DNA from: Rhizobium sp.
GTDB taxonomy: Bacteria; Pseudomonadota; Alphaproteobacteria; Rhizobiales; Rhizobiaceae
Assembly: GCA_028290545.1 (NCBI GenBank)
Contig: JAQGJP010000038.1
Span: 1 to 46,960 of the forward strand
Length of the DNA: 46,960 bases
Direction: 5' to 3'
Part shown: positions 36,423 through 44,250 of the stretch, one piece after another
Position numbering within the stretch: the stretch's first letter is position 1
Layout of the letters: the number at the start of each line of letters is the position of its first letter
Translations under genes and position numbers: made by a program
The notes under the pieces: model-generated
What the model was told of the DNA's origin: nothing
Database searches by the model: none
Seen by the model: only the letters and a program-made list of their open reading frames with translations

Positions 36423-37946
36423 TCAACCCTCGCCGAATGACGCCAAGAACGCGTCGGGATCATCGACCTCGATCAGCTTGCGCTTGTCGATCTGCCAGAA
36501 CCGGTTGCCGACATTGCGAATGAAGCTGCGGTCGTGCGAGACCAGCAGGCAGCTTGCCTGATGGTTGAGCAACTCGGCCTCAAGCGCCTCCTGCCCGTCG
36601 ATATCGAGATGATTGGTCGGCTCGTCGAGCAGATAGAAATTCGGATTGGCAAGCCTCAGGACGAGCATTCCGAGCCGTGCCTTCTGGCCGCCGGACAGCA
36701 AGCCCAGCGCCTTGGCCTGCATGTCGACATTGATCCCGGCACCCGCCAGTAATGTACGGACACGTTGGTCGCCAAGCGCGAACCGCCGCACCAGCACATC
36801 CATCGGCGTATCCCTGTCATCGAGATCGGCGAGTGCCTGGTCGCCATATCCCAGCACCAGCGAGGGCGTTGCCCTGATACCGGATGGGCCATTTTCCATA
36901 TTCCCGATTGCCGCCTTCAGCATCGAAACCAGACGCGTCTTGCCGGTGCCGTTCTGGCCCAGCAGGACGATACGGTCTCCCTGGCAGATGAAGCGCTTGC
37001 CCGTTTTGAACAGCAGCCCACCGTCAGGCGTCTCCACCGACGCATCGTCAAGCGTCACCAGCACTTTGGCATGCGTGCCCTGATTGGCGAGCCGGATTGC
37101 CCCCGCCGAACGCTCCAGATGGGCGGGACGTGCGCTTTCCTCGATCTTCTCGGCACGGCTCTTCAGCTGTTTGGTCTTGACCACCAGTAGATCGCTGCCG
37201 GAATTGATGCCGATATTGTTGAGTTTGGCCGCCTGCTGGCGGAGCTGCCTGGCCGCCTTCATCTCCCGCTCGTAACGCCGCTCGTCCGATGCATCCGCGC
37301 CATTCAGCGCGGCTCGCGCCCGTGTATAGGGCAGCGCGTAACAGGCCGATTGCTCGGCGCGCAGAAAAAGCGTGCGGTTCGTGACCGCATCCAGAAAGGC
37401 GCGGTCGTGGCTGGCAATGACGACGGGCGCATCGCGCGGCAGGGTGCCAAGCCATGCCTCCAGCTTGCCGATCCTGGCGAGATCGAGATGGTTGGTCGGC
37501 TCGTCGAGCAGCAACACGTCCGGTTCGGTGACCCAGACCCGCGCCAGCATCGCCAGCCTTTGCCAGCCGCCGCTCAATTGCCTCAAGGATCTCGAACGGA
37601 CCGCCTCCTCGACGCCGAGATCATCGAGCACGATATCGACACGCCAGCTCTCGGTCTCGGCCTGCTCGTCGGGCAGAGCCATGCGCACCGCATCGTAAAA
37701 TGGCGTGTCCAGCAGTCTTTTGGGAACACTCTGCTCGACATAGCCGATGGTAAGGCCACGCGAACGGGCAATGTCACCGGTCGTTGCATCCTCCGTTCCG
37801 GCAATGCAGCGCAACAGCGTCGTCTTGCCCCGGCCGTTGGCGGCAACGATGCCTATACGATCGCCCGGGCCGATTAAGAGGTTGAGATTGGAGAATAATG
37901 GCGCACTACGCGTAACGCCGAGATTGCGGATATTGATGAGCGACAT
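36423..37946 (-). CDS. ABC-F family ATPase, probable ribosome-protection (antibiotic-resistance type) protein
   Basis: The 507-residue protein has two nucleotide-binding domains and no membrane segment, the ABC-F plan. Domain 1 has Walker A AANGRGKTT (35-43), LSGGWQR, and LLLDEPTNHLD. Domain 2 has GQNGTGKT, LLSGGQKARL, and YLLDEPTNHLD. The linker between them is helical and basic (RYEREMKAARQLRQQAAKLNN; VKTKQLKSRAEKIEE), as in proteins that reach into the ribosomal E site. The frame is open to 38039, but MSLINIRNLGV at 37946 is the natural start, with AGAGA 6 bases upstream. A leader ORF and switchable RNA structure precede it, typical of antibiotic-induced ABC-F genes. A HerA-like gene lies upstream on the same strand. 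Confidence 0.9.
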   Translation of the reverse strand: MSLINIRNLGVTRSAPLFSNLNLLIGPGDRIGIVAANGRGKTTLLRCIAGTEDATTGDIARSRGLTIGYVEQSVPKRLLDTPFYDAVRMALPDEQAETESWRVDIVLDDLGVEEAVRSRSLRQLSGGWQRLAMLARVWVTEPDVLLLDEPTNHLDLARIGKLEAWLGTLPRDAPVVIASHDRAFLDAVTNRTLFLRAEQSACYALPYTRARAALNGADASDERRYEREMKAARQLRQQAAKLNNIGINSGSDLLVVKTKQLKSRAEKIEESARPAHLERSAGAIRLANQGTHAKVLVTLDDASVETPDGGLLFKTGKRFICQGDRIVLLGQNGTGKTRLVSMLKAAIGNMENGPSGIRATPSLVLGYGDQALADLDDRDTPMDVLVRRFALGDQRVRTLLAGAGINVDMQAKALGLLSGGQKARLGMLVLRLANPNFYLLDEPTNHLDIDGQEALEAELLNHQASCLLVSHDRSFIRNVGNRFWQIDKRKLIEVDDPDAFLASFGEG

Positions 37947-37952
37947 GTTGGA

Positions 37953-38123
37953 TCTCTGGTCTGCCCGGCATCGGTGCGATCGCAATTGGGCGAGAAGCCA
38001 CCATGCTCGGGAATTTGCAAGAAGCAACTCGAGCCACAACAGGCTGGAGCCGCAGTGCTCTCAGAGGCAGACCAGGAAAAGTGAGATGTTCTGGTCAGCC
38101 CTGCAAACGTATTTGCAGGGCTG
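37953..38123 (-). promoter_or_regulatory. Putative translational attenuator controlling the ABC-F gene
   Basis: Four complementary segments lie on the minus strand. Segment 1 is CAGCCCTGCAAA (38123-38112), inside the leader ORF. Segment 2 is TTTGCAGGGCTG (38107-38096), continuing as GGCTGACCAG (38100-38091). Segment 3 is CTGGTCTGCC (38075-38066). Segment 4 is GGCAGACCAG (37965-37956), touching the AGAGA ribosome binding site. Pairs 1:2 (12 of 12) and 3:4 (10 of 10) can coexist and would mask the ABC-F start region. Pair 2:3 (9 of 10) excludes both and would free it. No T-run follows any stem, so control should be at translation, as in ermC. Function is inferred from the pairing; no experiment supports it here. 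Confidence 0.7.
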
Positions 38124-38166
38124 GAACGGGGCCGCGCTGACGGTGGTGCCAGTAGCAATGGATCAT
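38095..38166 (-). CDS. 23-residue leader peptide upstream of the ABC-F gene
   Basis: A short ORF with a strong ribosome binding site (AGGAGAG, 38180-38174, 7 bases before the ATG). Key residues are Tyr5-Trp6-His7-His8, Arg9, Arg11-Gly12-Pro13-Val14-Pro15, and the basic end (Arg20, Gly23). The stop is TGA at 38097-38095. Codon 15 is where hairpin segment 1 begins, so a ribosome paused around the Gly-Pro-Val-Pro codons would cover that segment and release segment 2. Arg/Pro-containing and aromatic nascent peptides are typical stalling sequences. It lies 64 bases after the HerA-like stop and 148 bases before the ABC-F ATG. Confidence 0.68.
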   Translation of the reverse strand: MIHCYWHHRQRGPVPALQIRLQG

Positions 38167-38229
38167 CGCGCAACTCTCCTTTCTGAAAATCGATAGAGTG
38201 AACCTAACATCGGTCGATTGACGGCGCAA

Positions 38230-39777
38230 CTATCGCCGCCGCAGGCTACCCAGGATTCCGCGGACGATCGCCGCGCCCACGGCGGTCGCAACCGAGCGGG
38301 CCGCCGATTTCATCGCCGCTTCGACGATCGTTTCGCGCTGATAGCCCGAACGCTTCTGCTGCTGCTGTTGCGGCTGGGCTTTATCATCTGTGCCGAAGCC
38401 CGGAAGGGTCCAGCCGCCGATCGTGCCCGTCGTCTTCGGCTGCTGGGGCTCCGGCGCTTGCGACTGAGCGGCCTTCTCGGCTTTCCTCGTCAGGATCTCG
38501 AAAGCGGATTCGCGGTCGAAATCCTCGTCATAAACGTCGCGGACCGGGCTGACCGACATCACCGTCTTACGCTCCTCATCGGTGATCGGTCCGAGGCGCG
38601 ACGAAGGCGGGCGGATGAGCGTCCGCTGCACGATCGACGGCGCGCCCTTGGTCTCGATGGTGGAAACGAGCGCTTCGCCGGTCCCGAGCGTGGTGATCAC
38701 GGTGGCGCAGTCGAAATCCGGGTTGGGACGGAATGTGTCAGCGGCTGTCTTCACCGCCTTCTGCTCGTTCGGCGTATAGGCGCGCAGCGCATGCTGCACG
38801 CGATTGCCGAGCTGGGCAAGCACGGTCTGCGGCACGTCCATCGGGTTCTGTGTGACGAAATAGACGCCGACTCCCTTGGAGCGGATCAGCCGCACCACCT
38901 GTTCGACGCGCTGGATCAGAACAGGTGGCGCATCGGTGAACAGCAGATGCGCCTCATCGAAGAAGAACACCAGCCTGGGCTTCTCGGGATCGCCGACTTC
39001 CGGAAGCTGTTCGAAAAGCTCGGACATCAGCCAGAGCAGGAAGGTCGCGTAGAGGCGCGGGTTCATCATTAGCTTGTCGGCGGCCAGCACAGAAATCGCG
39101 CCGCGGCCGTCATTGGTGGTGCGCATGATGTCGCTGATCTTGAGCGCCGGCTCGGAAAAGAATTTCGTCGCCCCCTGCTGTTCGAGGATCAACAGCTCGC
39201 GCTGGATCGAACCGACCGACGCCTTGGAAATGAAGCCGAACTTGTTGGAAAACTCGGTGGCGTTTTCGCCCATGTAGTTGAGCAGCGCCTGCAGGTCCTT
39301 GAGGTCGAGCAGCGGCAAGCCGCCCTCGTCGGCGATCTTGTAGGCTATGTTGATCACGCCTTCCTGCGCGTCCGATGCGTTGATCAGCCGGGAGAGCAGC
39401 AATGGCCCCATTTCCGTCAGCGTCGTGCGGACGCGGTGGCCTTTTTCGCCATAGATGTCCCAGAAGATCACCGGGAATTCCTGGAACTCGTAATCGGAAA
39501 AGCCGATGTCCTTTGCACGCTTGTCGAGAAAATCCTTGAATTCGCCCATTGCGGCGATGCCGGACAGATCGCCCTTGATATCGGCGCAAAACACCGGCAC
39601 GCCCGCATTCGAGAAGCTTTCGGCCATCACCTGCAGCGTCACCGTCTTGCCGGTGCCGGTGGCACCGGTCACCAGGCCATGGCGGTTGCCATATTTCAGC
39701 TCGAGATATTCCGGCTTGTTGATCGAATCATCCGGTTTCCGGCTGGTTCCCAGATAGATCTTGCCTTGTTCCAGCAT
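38230..39777 (-). CDS. HerA-like ATPase (DUF853 family)
   Basis: The 515-residue FtsK/HerA-type P-loop ATPase has Walker A GATGTGKT (38-45) and Walker B RLVFFFDEAHLLF (about 254-266). An arginine-finger region is followed by FVTQNPMDVPQ, typical of DUF853 proteins. The C-terminus (about 425-515) is Gln/Pro-rich and basic (QPQQQQQKRSGYQRE) and ends in a helix IVRGILGSLRRR that might touch membranes. GGGAGG lies before the ATG at 39777. Its cellular role is not established. No NurA nuclease is adjacent, which argues against the archaeal HerA-NurA repair pairing. Confidence 0.88.
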   Translation of the reverse strand: MLEQGKIYLGTSRKPDDSINKPEYLELKYGNRHGLVTGATGTGKTVTLQVMAESFSNAGVPVFCADIKGDLSGIAAMGEFKDFLDKRAKDIGFSDYEFQEFPVIFWDIYGEKGHRVRTTLTEMGPLLLSRLINASDAQEGVINIAYKIADEGGLPLLDLKDLQALLNYMGENATEFSNKFGFISKASVGSIQRELLILEQQGATKFFSEPALKISDIMRTTNDGRGAISVLAADKLMMNPRLYATFLLWLMSELFEQLPEVGDPEKPRLVFFFDEAHLLFTDAPPVLIQRVEQVVRLIRSKGVGVYFVTQNPMDVPQTVLAQLGNRVQHALRAYTPNEQKAVKTAADTFRPNPDFDCATVITTLGTGEALVSTIETKGAPSIVQRTLIRPPSSRLGPITDEERKTVMSVSPVRDVYDEDFDRESAFEILTRKAEKAAQSQAPEPQQPKTTGTIGGWTLPGFGTDDKAQPQQQQQKRSGYQRETIVEAAMKSAARSVATAVGAAIVRGILGSLRRR

Positions 39778-39976
39778 GCTTTTCCTCCCGAGCCACACTG
39801 GGCATACCCACGCCCAATACGCTGATGATTGAATCCTACTCTGCTGTTATAGGGTGCCGCCCGGCGCCGGACAACTGCGCCCCCGGGTGAAAGCGCGGCC
39901 CTGCATCGGCGATTGCTTGCGAAGACCGGACCGGCAAAATAGATTGCCTCAATCGCAAGAGAGAATCGGAGGCACC

Positions 39977-40348
39977 ATGAGTGAAATCGTCACGCAAATC
40001 GCCGAGGCAACCGGCCTAGATCCTGCCACGGCCGAAAAGGCCATCGGCATGATGCTGGGTTTCCTGGAAAAGGAGGGCGATGACGGCGCGGTCCGGAAAA
40101 TGATCGCAGCTATCCCGGGTGCCGCCGAACTGACATCGGAACATGGCGGTGACGGCGGCGGTTTTCTCGGCGGTCTGATCGGCGGCGGCATCATGGGCCT
40201 TGGCCAGCAACTGATGGGCCTCGGCCTCGGCATGGGCGAGATCACCGCACTCGCCAGGCAGACGATCGCCGCCGCCAGGCAATATGCCGGCGACGAAGTC
40301 GTCGATCAGGTCGTGGCATCGGTGCCGGGCCTCGGTCAGTTTATTTGA
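39977..40348 (+). CDS. Small DUF2267/DUF2780-like protein
   Basis: The 123-residue protein has an N-terminal helical bundle (SEIVTQIAEATGLDPATAEKAIGMMLGFLEKEG), a glycine-rich hydrophobic middle (GGGFLGGLIGGGIMGLGQQLMGLGLGMG), and a C-terminal helix pair ending VPGLGQFI. This resembles DUF2267/DUF2780 proteins; no function is known to me. GGAGG lies 4 bases before the ATG at 39977. It is divergent from the HerA-like gene. Confidence 0.75.
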   Translation: MSEIVTQIAEATGLDPATAEKAIGMMLGFLEKEGDDGAVRKMIAAIPGAAELTSEHGGDGGGFLGGLIGGGIMGLGQQLMGLGLGMGEITALARQTIAAARQYAGDEVVDQVVASVPGLGQFI

Positions 40349-40356
40349 GCAAATGT

Positions 40357-40385
40357 GAAACCCGGCTCTGCAAGGCCGGGGTTTC
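40357..40385. terminator. Bidirectional terminator-like hairpin between convergent genes
   Basis: GAAACCCGGC pairs with GCCGGGGTTTC (one bulged G). It lies between the DUF2267-like stop and the convergent small exported protein. TTTC on the plus side and GAAA on the other give short A/T flanks inside the stem. Confidence 0.5.
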
Positions 40386-40393
40386 ATCAGGAC

Positions 40394-40810
40394 TCACTGC
40401 TCGTCATCCTGCATATCGTCCTGAGCAGCACTATTGCCGTTCATCTTCTTGTTGGTCTGCTTGGCATTGTCGTCCTGGCCTTCCGCCTTGGGCTTGCGGA
40501 CACGTATGACGTCCTTGCCAAGTTCCGCGCCGATCTCGACCTTGCCGGTCTTTTTGTCCATGACGCAGATTACGGCTGCCGGACCCTTGGCCTCCTTCGA
40601 ACGGCCATAGACGATCGCAACGCCATAACTCTGCGTGCCGGTCGGATCCACGGCAATCTGCGACTTGCGGAAAATGTCGGCGGTCGCCTCGCCGCATTTT
40701 TGCTCGACGTCCTTGGCGAACTGAACCGACGCCGGGTCGGCCGCGGCGAAAGCTGCCCCCGGCAGAATCAAGGCGAGAGCAATCGTGGCATTTCGTGTTA
40801 CAGACATCAT
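40394..40810 (-). CDS. Small exported protein of unknown function
   Basis: The 138-residue protein has a signal peptide (residues 1-23, cut after AAFAA). The mature part contains VQFAKDVEQKCGEATADIFRKSQ with one cysteine, SYGVAIVYGRSKEAKGPAAVICVMDKKTGKVEIG with a second, suggesting a disulfide, and a charged, Asn/Asp/Gln-rich tail (about 110-138). I do not recognise a family. GGAGG is 7 bases before the first of two adjacent ATGs, which selects 40810. It is divergent from sodB, with a 22-bp-phased direct repeat in the shared upstream region. Confidence 0.7.
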   Translation of the reverse strand: MMSVTRNATIALALILPGAAFAAADPASVQFAKDVEQKCGEATADIFRKSQIAVDPTGTQSYGVAIVYGRSKEAKGPAAVICVMDKKTGKVEIGAELGKDVIRVRKPKAEGQDDNAKQTNKKMNGNSAAQDDMQDDEQ

Positions 40811-40872
40811 GAAAGAACCTCCAAAAACCCAAATCTGGCGGATATTTACCCGCATTGCAAATGACAACTCGG

Positions 40873-40905
40873 TAATGAACGTTTGACAGCGCGATAATGA
40901 ACGTT
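40873..40905. repeat. Direct repeat of 11 bp with 22-bp period in the sodB upstream region
   Basis: TAATGAACGTT occurs at 40873-40883 and again at 40895-40905, exactly two helical turns apart. Each copy contains the palindrome AACGTT. TTGACA (40883-40888) lies between them. The arrangement suggests tandem binding of a regulator between the small exported-protein gene and sodB. Confidence 0.55.
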
Positions 40906-41016
40906 CGTCCGAAACATTTTTATTCATAGGCGACTGTTGCCATCCGATGACGGCAAACCTATGTTCCAGCCGGATTTTTATTCCTTGAAAGCAAGGATGA
41001 ATAGGAGAAGACGACC

Positions 41017-41619
41017 ATGGCTTTTGAACTTCCTCCCCTGCCCTACGATTACGACGCACTTGCGCCTTTCATGTCGCGCGAGACGCTCGAATATCACCAC
41101 GACAAGCACCATCAGGCCTATGTGACCAATGGCAACAAGCTCGCCGAAGAAGCCGGCATGGCTAATCTTTCGCTCGAGGACGTCGTCGTCCAGTCGTTCG
41201 GAAAGAATGCAGGCCTCTTCAACAATGCCGGCCAGCATTACAACCACATCAATTTCTGGAAGTGGATGAAGAAGGGCGGCGGCGGCACCAGCCTTCCGGG
41301 CGCGCTGCAGAAGGCTGTTGATTCCGACCTCGGCGGCTACGACAAGTTCAAGGCGGATTTCGTTGCCGCCGGCACGACGCAGTTCGGCTCCGGCTGGGCC
41401 TGGCTGTCCGTCAAGGACGGCAAGCTGGCGATCTCCAAGACCGCGAATGGCGAAAACCCGCTCGTTCATGGCGCCAAGCCGATCCTCGGCGTCGATGTCT
41501 GGGAGCATTCCTATTACATCGATTACCGCAATGCCCGCCCGAAATATCTCGAAGCCTTCGTCGATAGCCTGATCAATTGGGATTACGTTCTGGAAATGTA
41601 CGAAGCGGCGACCAAGTAA
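41017..41619 (+). CDS. sodB: Superoxide dismutase, Fe/Mn family
   Basis: The 200-residue cytoplasmic enzyme converts superoxide to peroxide and oxygen. Metal ligands are His27 (EYHHDKHHQAY), His77 (NHINFW), Asp160 and His164 (DVWEHSYYIDY). Gln73, next to NHINFW, is the position usual for iron-type enzymes, but metal preference cannot be settled by this alone. The ATG follows AGGAGAAGACGACC. A strong terminator lies 26 bases after the stop, so it is a single-gene unit. Bases 41620-41989 hold that terminator and otherwise nothing I can support. Confidence 0.95.
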   Translation: MAFELPPLPYDYDALAPFMSRETLEYHHDKHHQAYVTNGNKLAEEAGMANLSLEDVVVQSFGKNAGLFNNAGQHYNHINFWKWMKKGGGGTSLPGALQKAVDSDLGGYDKFKADFVAAGTTQFGSGWAWLSVKDGKLAISKTANGENPLVHGAKPILGVDVWEHSYYIDYRNARPKYLEAFVDSLINWDYVLEMYEAATK

Positions 41620-41645
41620 TCACGCTGAGCACTGCATGAAAAACA

Positions 41646-41677
41646 AACACCCGGCGCCATCCAGCGCCGGGTGTTTT
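41646..41677 (+). terminator. Rho-independent terminator after sodB
   Basis: Perfect 12-bp stem AACACCCGGCGC (41646-41657) with GCGCCGGGTGTT (41664-41675), 6-base loop, followed by TT and then CGTTG. It is the strongest terminator-like hairpin in the window. Confidence 0.85.
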
Positions 41678-41989
41678 CGTTGAGGGAATAATTGAGTGGC
41701 CAGCCCGGGTGATTGCTGCAGTCTCTGTGACGATTTGGGAGCGCTCGTCCGGCACGACGGTTGTCTCCGCCGCTGACTGGACTTTTATTTAGCAATGGCG
41801 CATATACTCAAAATTCGAGGCGCAAGCTGGAAAATCGTCCGGTGCTGCATGTTTGATATGCGAAGCTGACGCTTGACTTCGTTCGGGGGCATTTCCGGGT
41901 GAGGTAGACATTTGTGCGCATATCCGTCCTTTAGGCTGTGGCCGAAGGCGCAGTGCAGCCCGTTCCGGAATAATCTGGGAGGGAAGAGC

Positions 41990-43150
41990 ATGCCTGATCT
42001 TCAACGCAGAGAATTTATCGTCCAGGGAAGTGCGGTTCTCGCCGGGATCGCGGGTCTCTATTCGTCGCTGGCCTACGCGTTTCCGATGCGGCCGGGCGAG
42101 AAGGTTATTCCATGGCTCGATCAGCCGACCGAAAATCCCGATCCGGCAGGGATACAACAACAACTTGTCTGGGAGGATATGGATTCCTGGATAACGCCGA
42201 ACGACAAGTTCTTCAGCATCTCGCATTTCAATCGGCCAACGATCGACGAGAAGACGTGGTCCCTCGATATCGGAGGACTGGTCAGGAAGCCGCTCAAATT
42301 GACGCTAGCCGACATTATGGCGCGGCCGCGCCAGGAGGTCGTTTTCACAGTGGAATGCTCGGGCAACCACGGCTTCCCCTTTTTCACCGGCGGCATCGGC
42401 AATGCCCGCTGGGCAGGCACGCCGCTTGCCCCGATCCTCCAGGAAGCCGGCGTCCTTGATAATGGCATCGAGGTTGTCTTCTTCGGCACCGATAAGGGCG
42501 ACGTCACGATACGCGACATCAAGATGCCGCAGAACTTCGCCCGCAGCATGTCGCTCGCCGACGCAATGAACCCCGACAATCTTCTCTGCTATGAGATGAA
42601 CGGCGCAACCCTGCCGGCGCCCAATGGTTTCCCGCTGCGGCTGATTGCTCCAGGCTGGTACGGTATCGCCAACGTCAAGTGGCTTAAGGGCATCGAGGTT
42701 CGGGACACCCGCTTCATGAGCCTGCTGATGGCCCGCGACTATGTCACCATCCGGGAGGAAGAACGCAACGGCGAGACTGTGTGGGCCGAGACATCGGTCG
42801 GCCGGGCCTTGCTGAAGTCCGCACCCGCAAAGGTCACACGCGACGACTCGGGTTATCGGATCGTCGGAGCGGCCTGGGGCGCGCCGATCGAGCGGGTCGA
42901 AGTGAAAATCGACCAAGGGCCATGGATGCCTGCTGTCATCGATCGCAGCGAGGAGGCCGAATACGCCTGGAAGATCTGGTCCCTGGATTGGGCAGATCCC
43001 TCCCCTGGAGAACACACGGTGACCGCGCGCGCGATCGGTACCACCGGGCAAATTCAACCGGCAATGGACGATCCCTTGATCGCCAAGAAGCACACATACT
43101 GGGAAAGCAATGGCCAGGTGACGCGCCGTATCCGCATCGGCACCATGTAA
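41990..43150 (+). CDS. Sulfite-oxidase-family molybdoenzyme, exported
   Basis: The 386-residue protein starts with LQRREFIVQGSAVLAGIAGLY, a Tat-type signal, so it acts folded in the periplasm. The molybdenum-ligand cysteine is Cys123 in VECSGNHGFP. LRLIAPGWYGIANVKWL is a cofactor-domain hallmark, and a C-terminal dimerisation domain (about 280-386) follows. The substrate may be sulfite, but related proteins oxidise other compounds, and no cytochrome partner adjoins it. GGGAGGGAA lies before the ATG at 41990. Confidence 0.88.
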   Translation: MPDLQRREFIVQGSAVLAGIAGLYSSLAYAFPMRPGEKVIPWLDQPTENPDPAGIQQQLVWEDMDSWITPNDKFFSISHFNRPTIDEKTWSLDIGGLVRKPLKLTLADIMARPRQEVVFTVECSGNHGFPFFTGGIGNARWAGTPLAPILQEAGVLDNGIEVVFFGTDKGDVTIRDIKMPQNFARSMSLADAMNPDNLLCYEMNGATLPAPNGFPLRLIAPGWYGIANVKWLKGIEVRDTRFMSLLMARDYVTIREEERNGETVWAETSVGRALLKSAPAKVTRDDSGYRIVGAAWGAPIERVEVKIDQGPWMPAVIDRSEEAEYAWKIWSLDWADPSPGEHTVTARAIGTTGQIQPAMDDPLIAKKHTYWESNGQVTRRIRIGTM

Positions 43151-43258
43151 AACCGGACATCTGGGTGTCTCGGCATCGTAATTCCGTGATGCGGCAAGGA
43201 GACAATGATGCACAATGATGTGGCCGCCTTATGGGTGGCCTGACCGATGAGGGCTTGG

Positions 43259-44119
43259 CTATCTGACGATGATCGTCGCGCCACTGGCGACGCGGCTGTA
43301 GAGATCGATGACATCCTGGTTGAACATCCGGATGCAGCCGGAAGAGACGTTCTTGCCGATCGACTTCCAGTCCGGCGTGCCGTGGACGCGGAACAGCGTG
43401 TCCTTGCCGTCGGCGTAGATATAGAGTGCGCGCGCCCCGAGCGGGTTCTTGATGCCCCCGACAAGTCCACCATAGGACGCCGAGAACATTTTCATTTCCG
43501 GCTTGTCGGCGACATAATCTTCGGACGGGGTCCAGCGCGGCCATGTGCGTTTGTACTGGATACGGCCCTCGCCTTTCCACGCATAACCCTGCCTGCCGAT
43601 GCCGACCCCATAGCGCATCGCCCTGCCGTCGCCGAGGATCAGATAGAGATGCCGTGTCGTCGTATCGACGATGATCGTGCCCGGACGTTCGCCGGACTTG
43701 TAGCTGACTTCCCTGCGAAGATATTGTCCCGGCACATCCGCCGTCGGGATTGCCGGCAGCCAGTGTCCGGCATCGTCCAGCTTGCCATAGTGGCCGGCGT
43801 CCGGAGCGGGTATGGATTGCGTGGTGAAACCTGAATCCGTCTCGAACACGACCTCGGACGGCGGTTCCACATAAGCGGTTTCAACATGCTTATGGGTGTC
43901 TTCCCGGAAGAGGTCCCGTTCCCTGTAGGGGCCGGGCCGGTTCCAGACCGGATAGGTCTGCTTGGCAAAGCGGTCCGCATCCATCGTCCCGGTGTCATAG
44001 ACATTGAGATCGTTTGCCACCTTGACGACATCGGCCTTGTGCACTGTGCAACTGCCGAGCACCGAAGCCAGGAGTCCGAGTGCTAGAAATCTCGAAATGG
44101 AAATGGATGTGGACGTCAT
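43259..44119 (-). CDS. L,D-transpeptidase (YkuD), predicted lipoprotein
   Basis: The 286-residue enzyme crosslinks peptidoglycan or attaches proteins to it. A lipoprotein signal ends in LGSC with lipidated Cys24. The YkuD domain occupies about 150-285, with His246 (HGTPDW) and the catalytic Cys262 in SSGCIRM. KNPLGARALYIY is also typical of the fold. The frame is open to 44188, but the ATG at 44119 places the signal peptide correctly. It is divergent from the TIGR03808-type gene. Confidence 0.92.
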   Translation of the reverse strand: MTSTSISISRFLALGLLASVLGSCTVHKADVVKVANDLNVYDTGTMDADRFAKQTYPVWNRPGPYRERDLFREDTHKHVETAYVEPPSEVVFETDSGFTTQSIPAPDAGHYGKLDDAGHWLPAIPTADVPGQYLRREVSYKSGERPGTIIVDTTTRHLYLILGDGRAMRYGVGIGRQGYAWKGEGRIQYKRTWPRWTPSEDYVADKPEMKMFSASYGGLVGGIKNPLGARALYIYADGKDTLFRVHGTPDWKSIGKNVSSGCIRMFNQDVIDLYSRVASGATIIVR

Positions 44120-44250
44120 GAGCAATCCGCGCGGTTCGAACGTGATCCCATCCATTGACACAGGCATCTGGCGCGGACCTTGCCGCAAAGGTTAAGGTTG
44201 TGCGCCGTATCGAAACAAACCCGGTGGCACGGGAATTGCTCCGGACCGGC

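Noticed and set aside
38096..38123. The perfect 12-bp hairpin as a Rho-independent terminator
   Set aside because: Neither strand has a T-run after it, and its arms lie inside a translated leader with competing pairings, so a regulatory role fits better.
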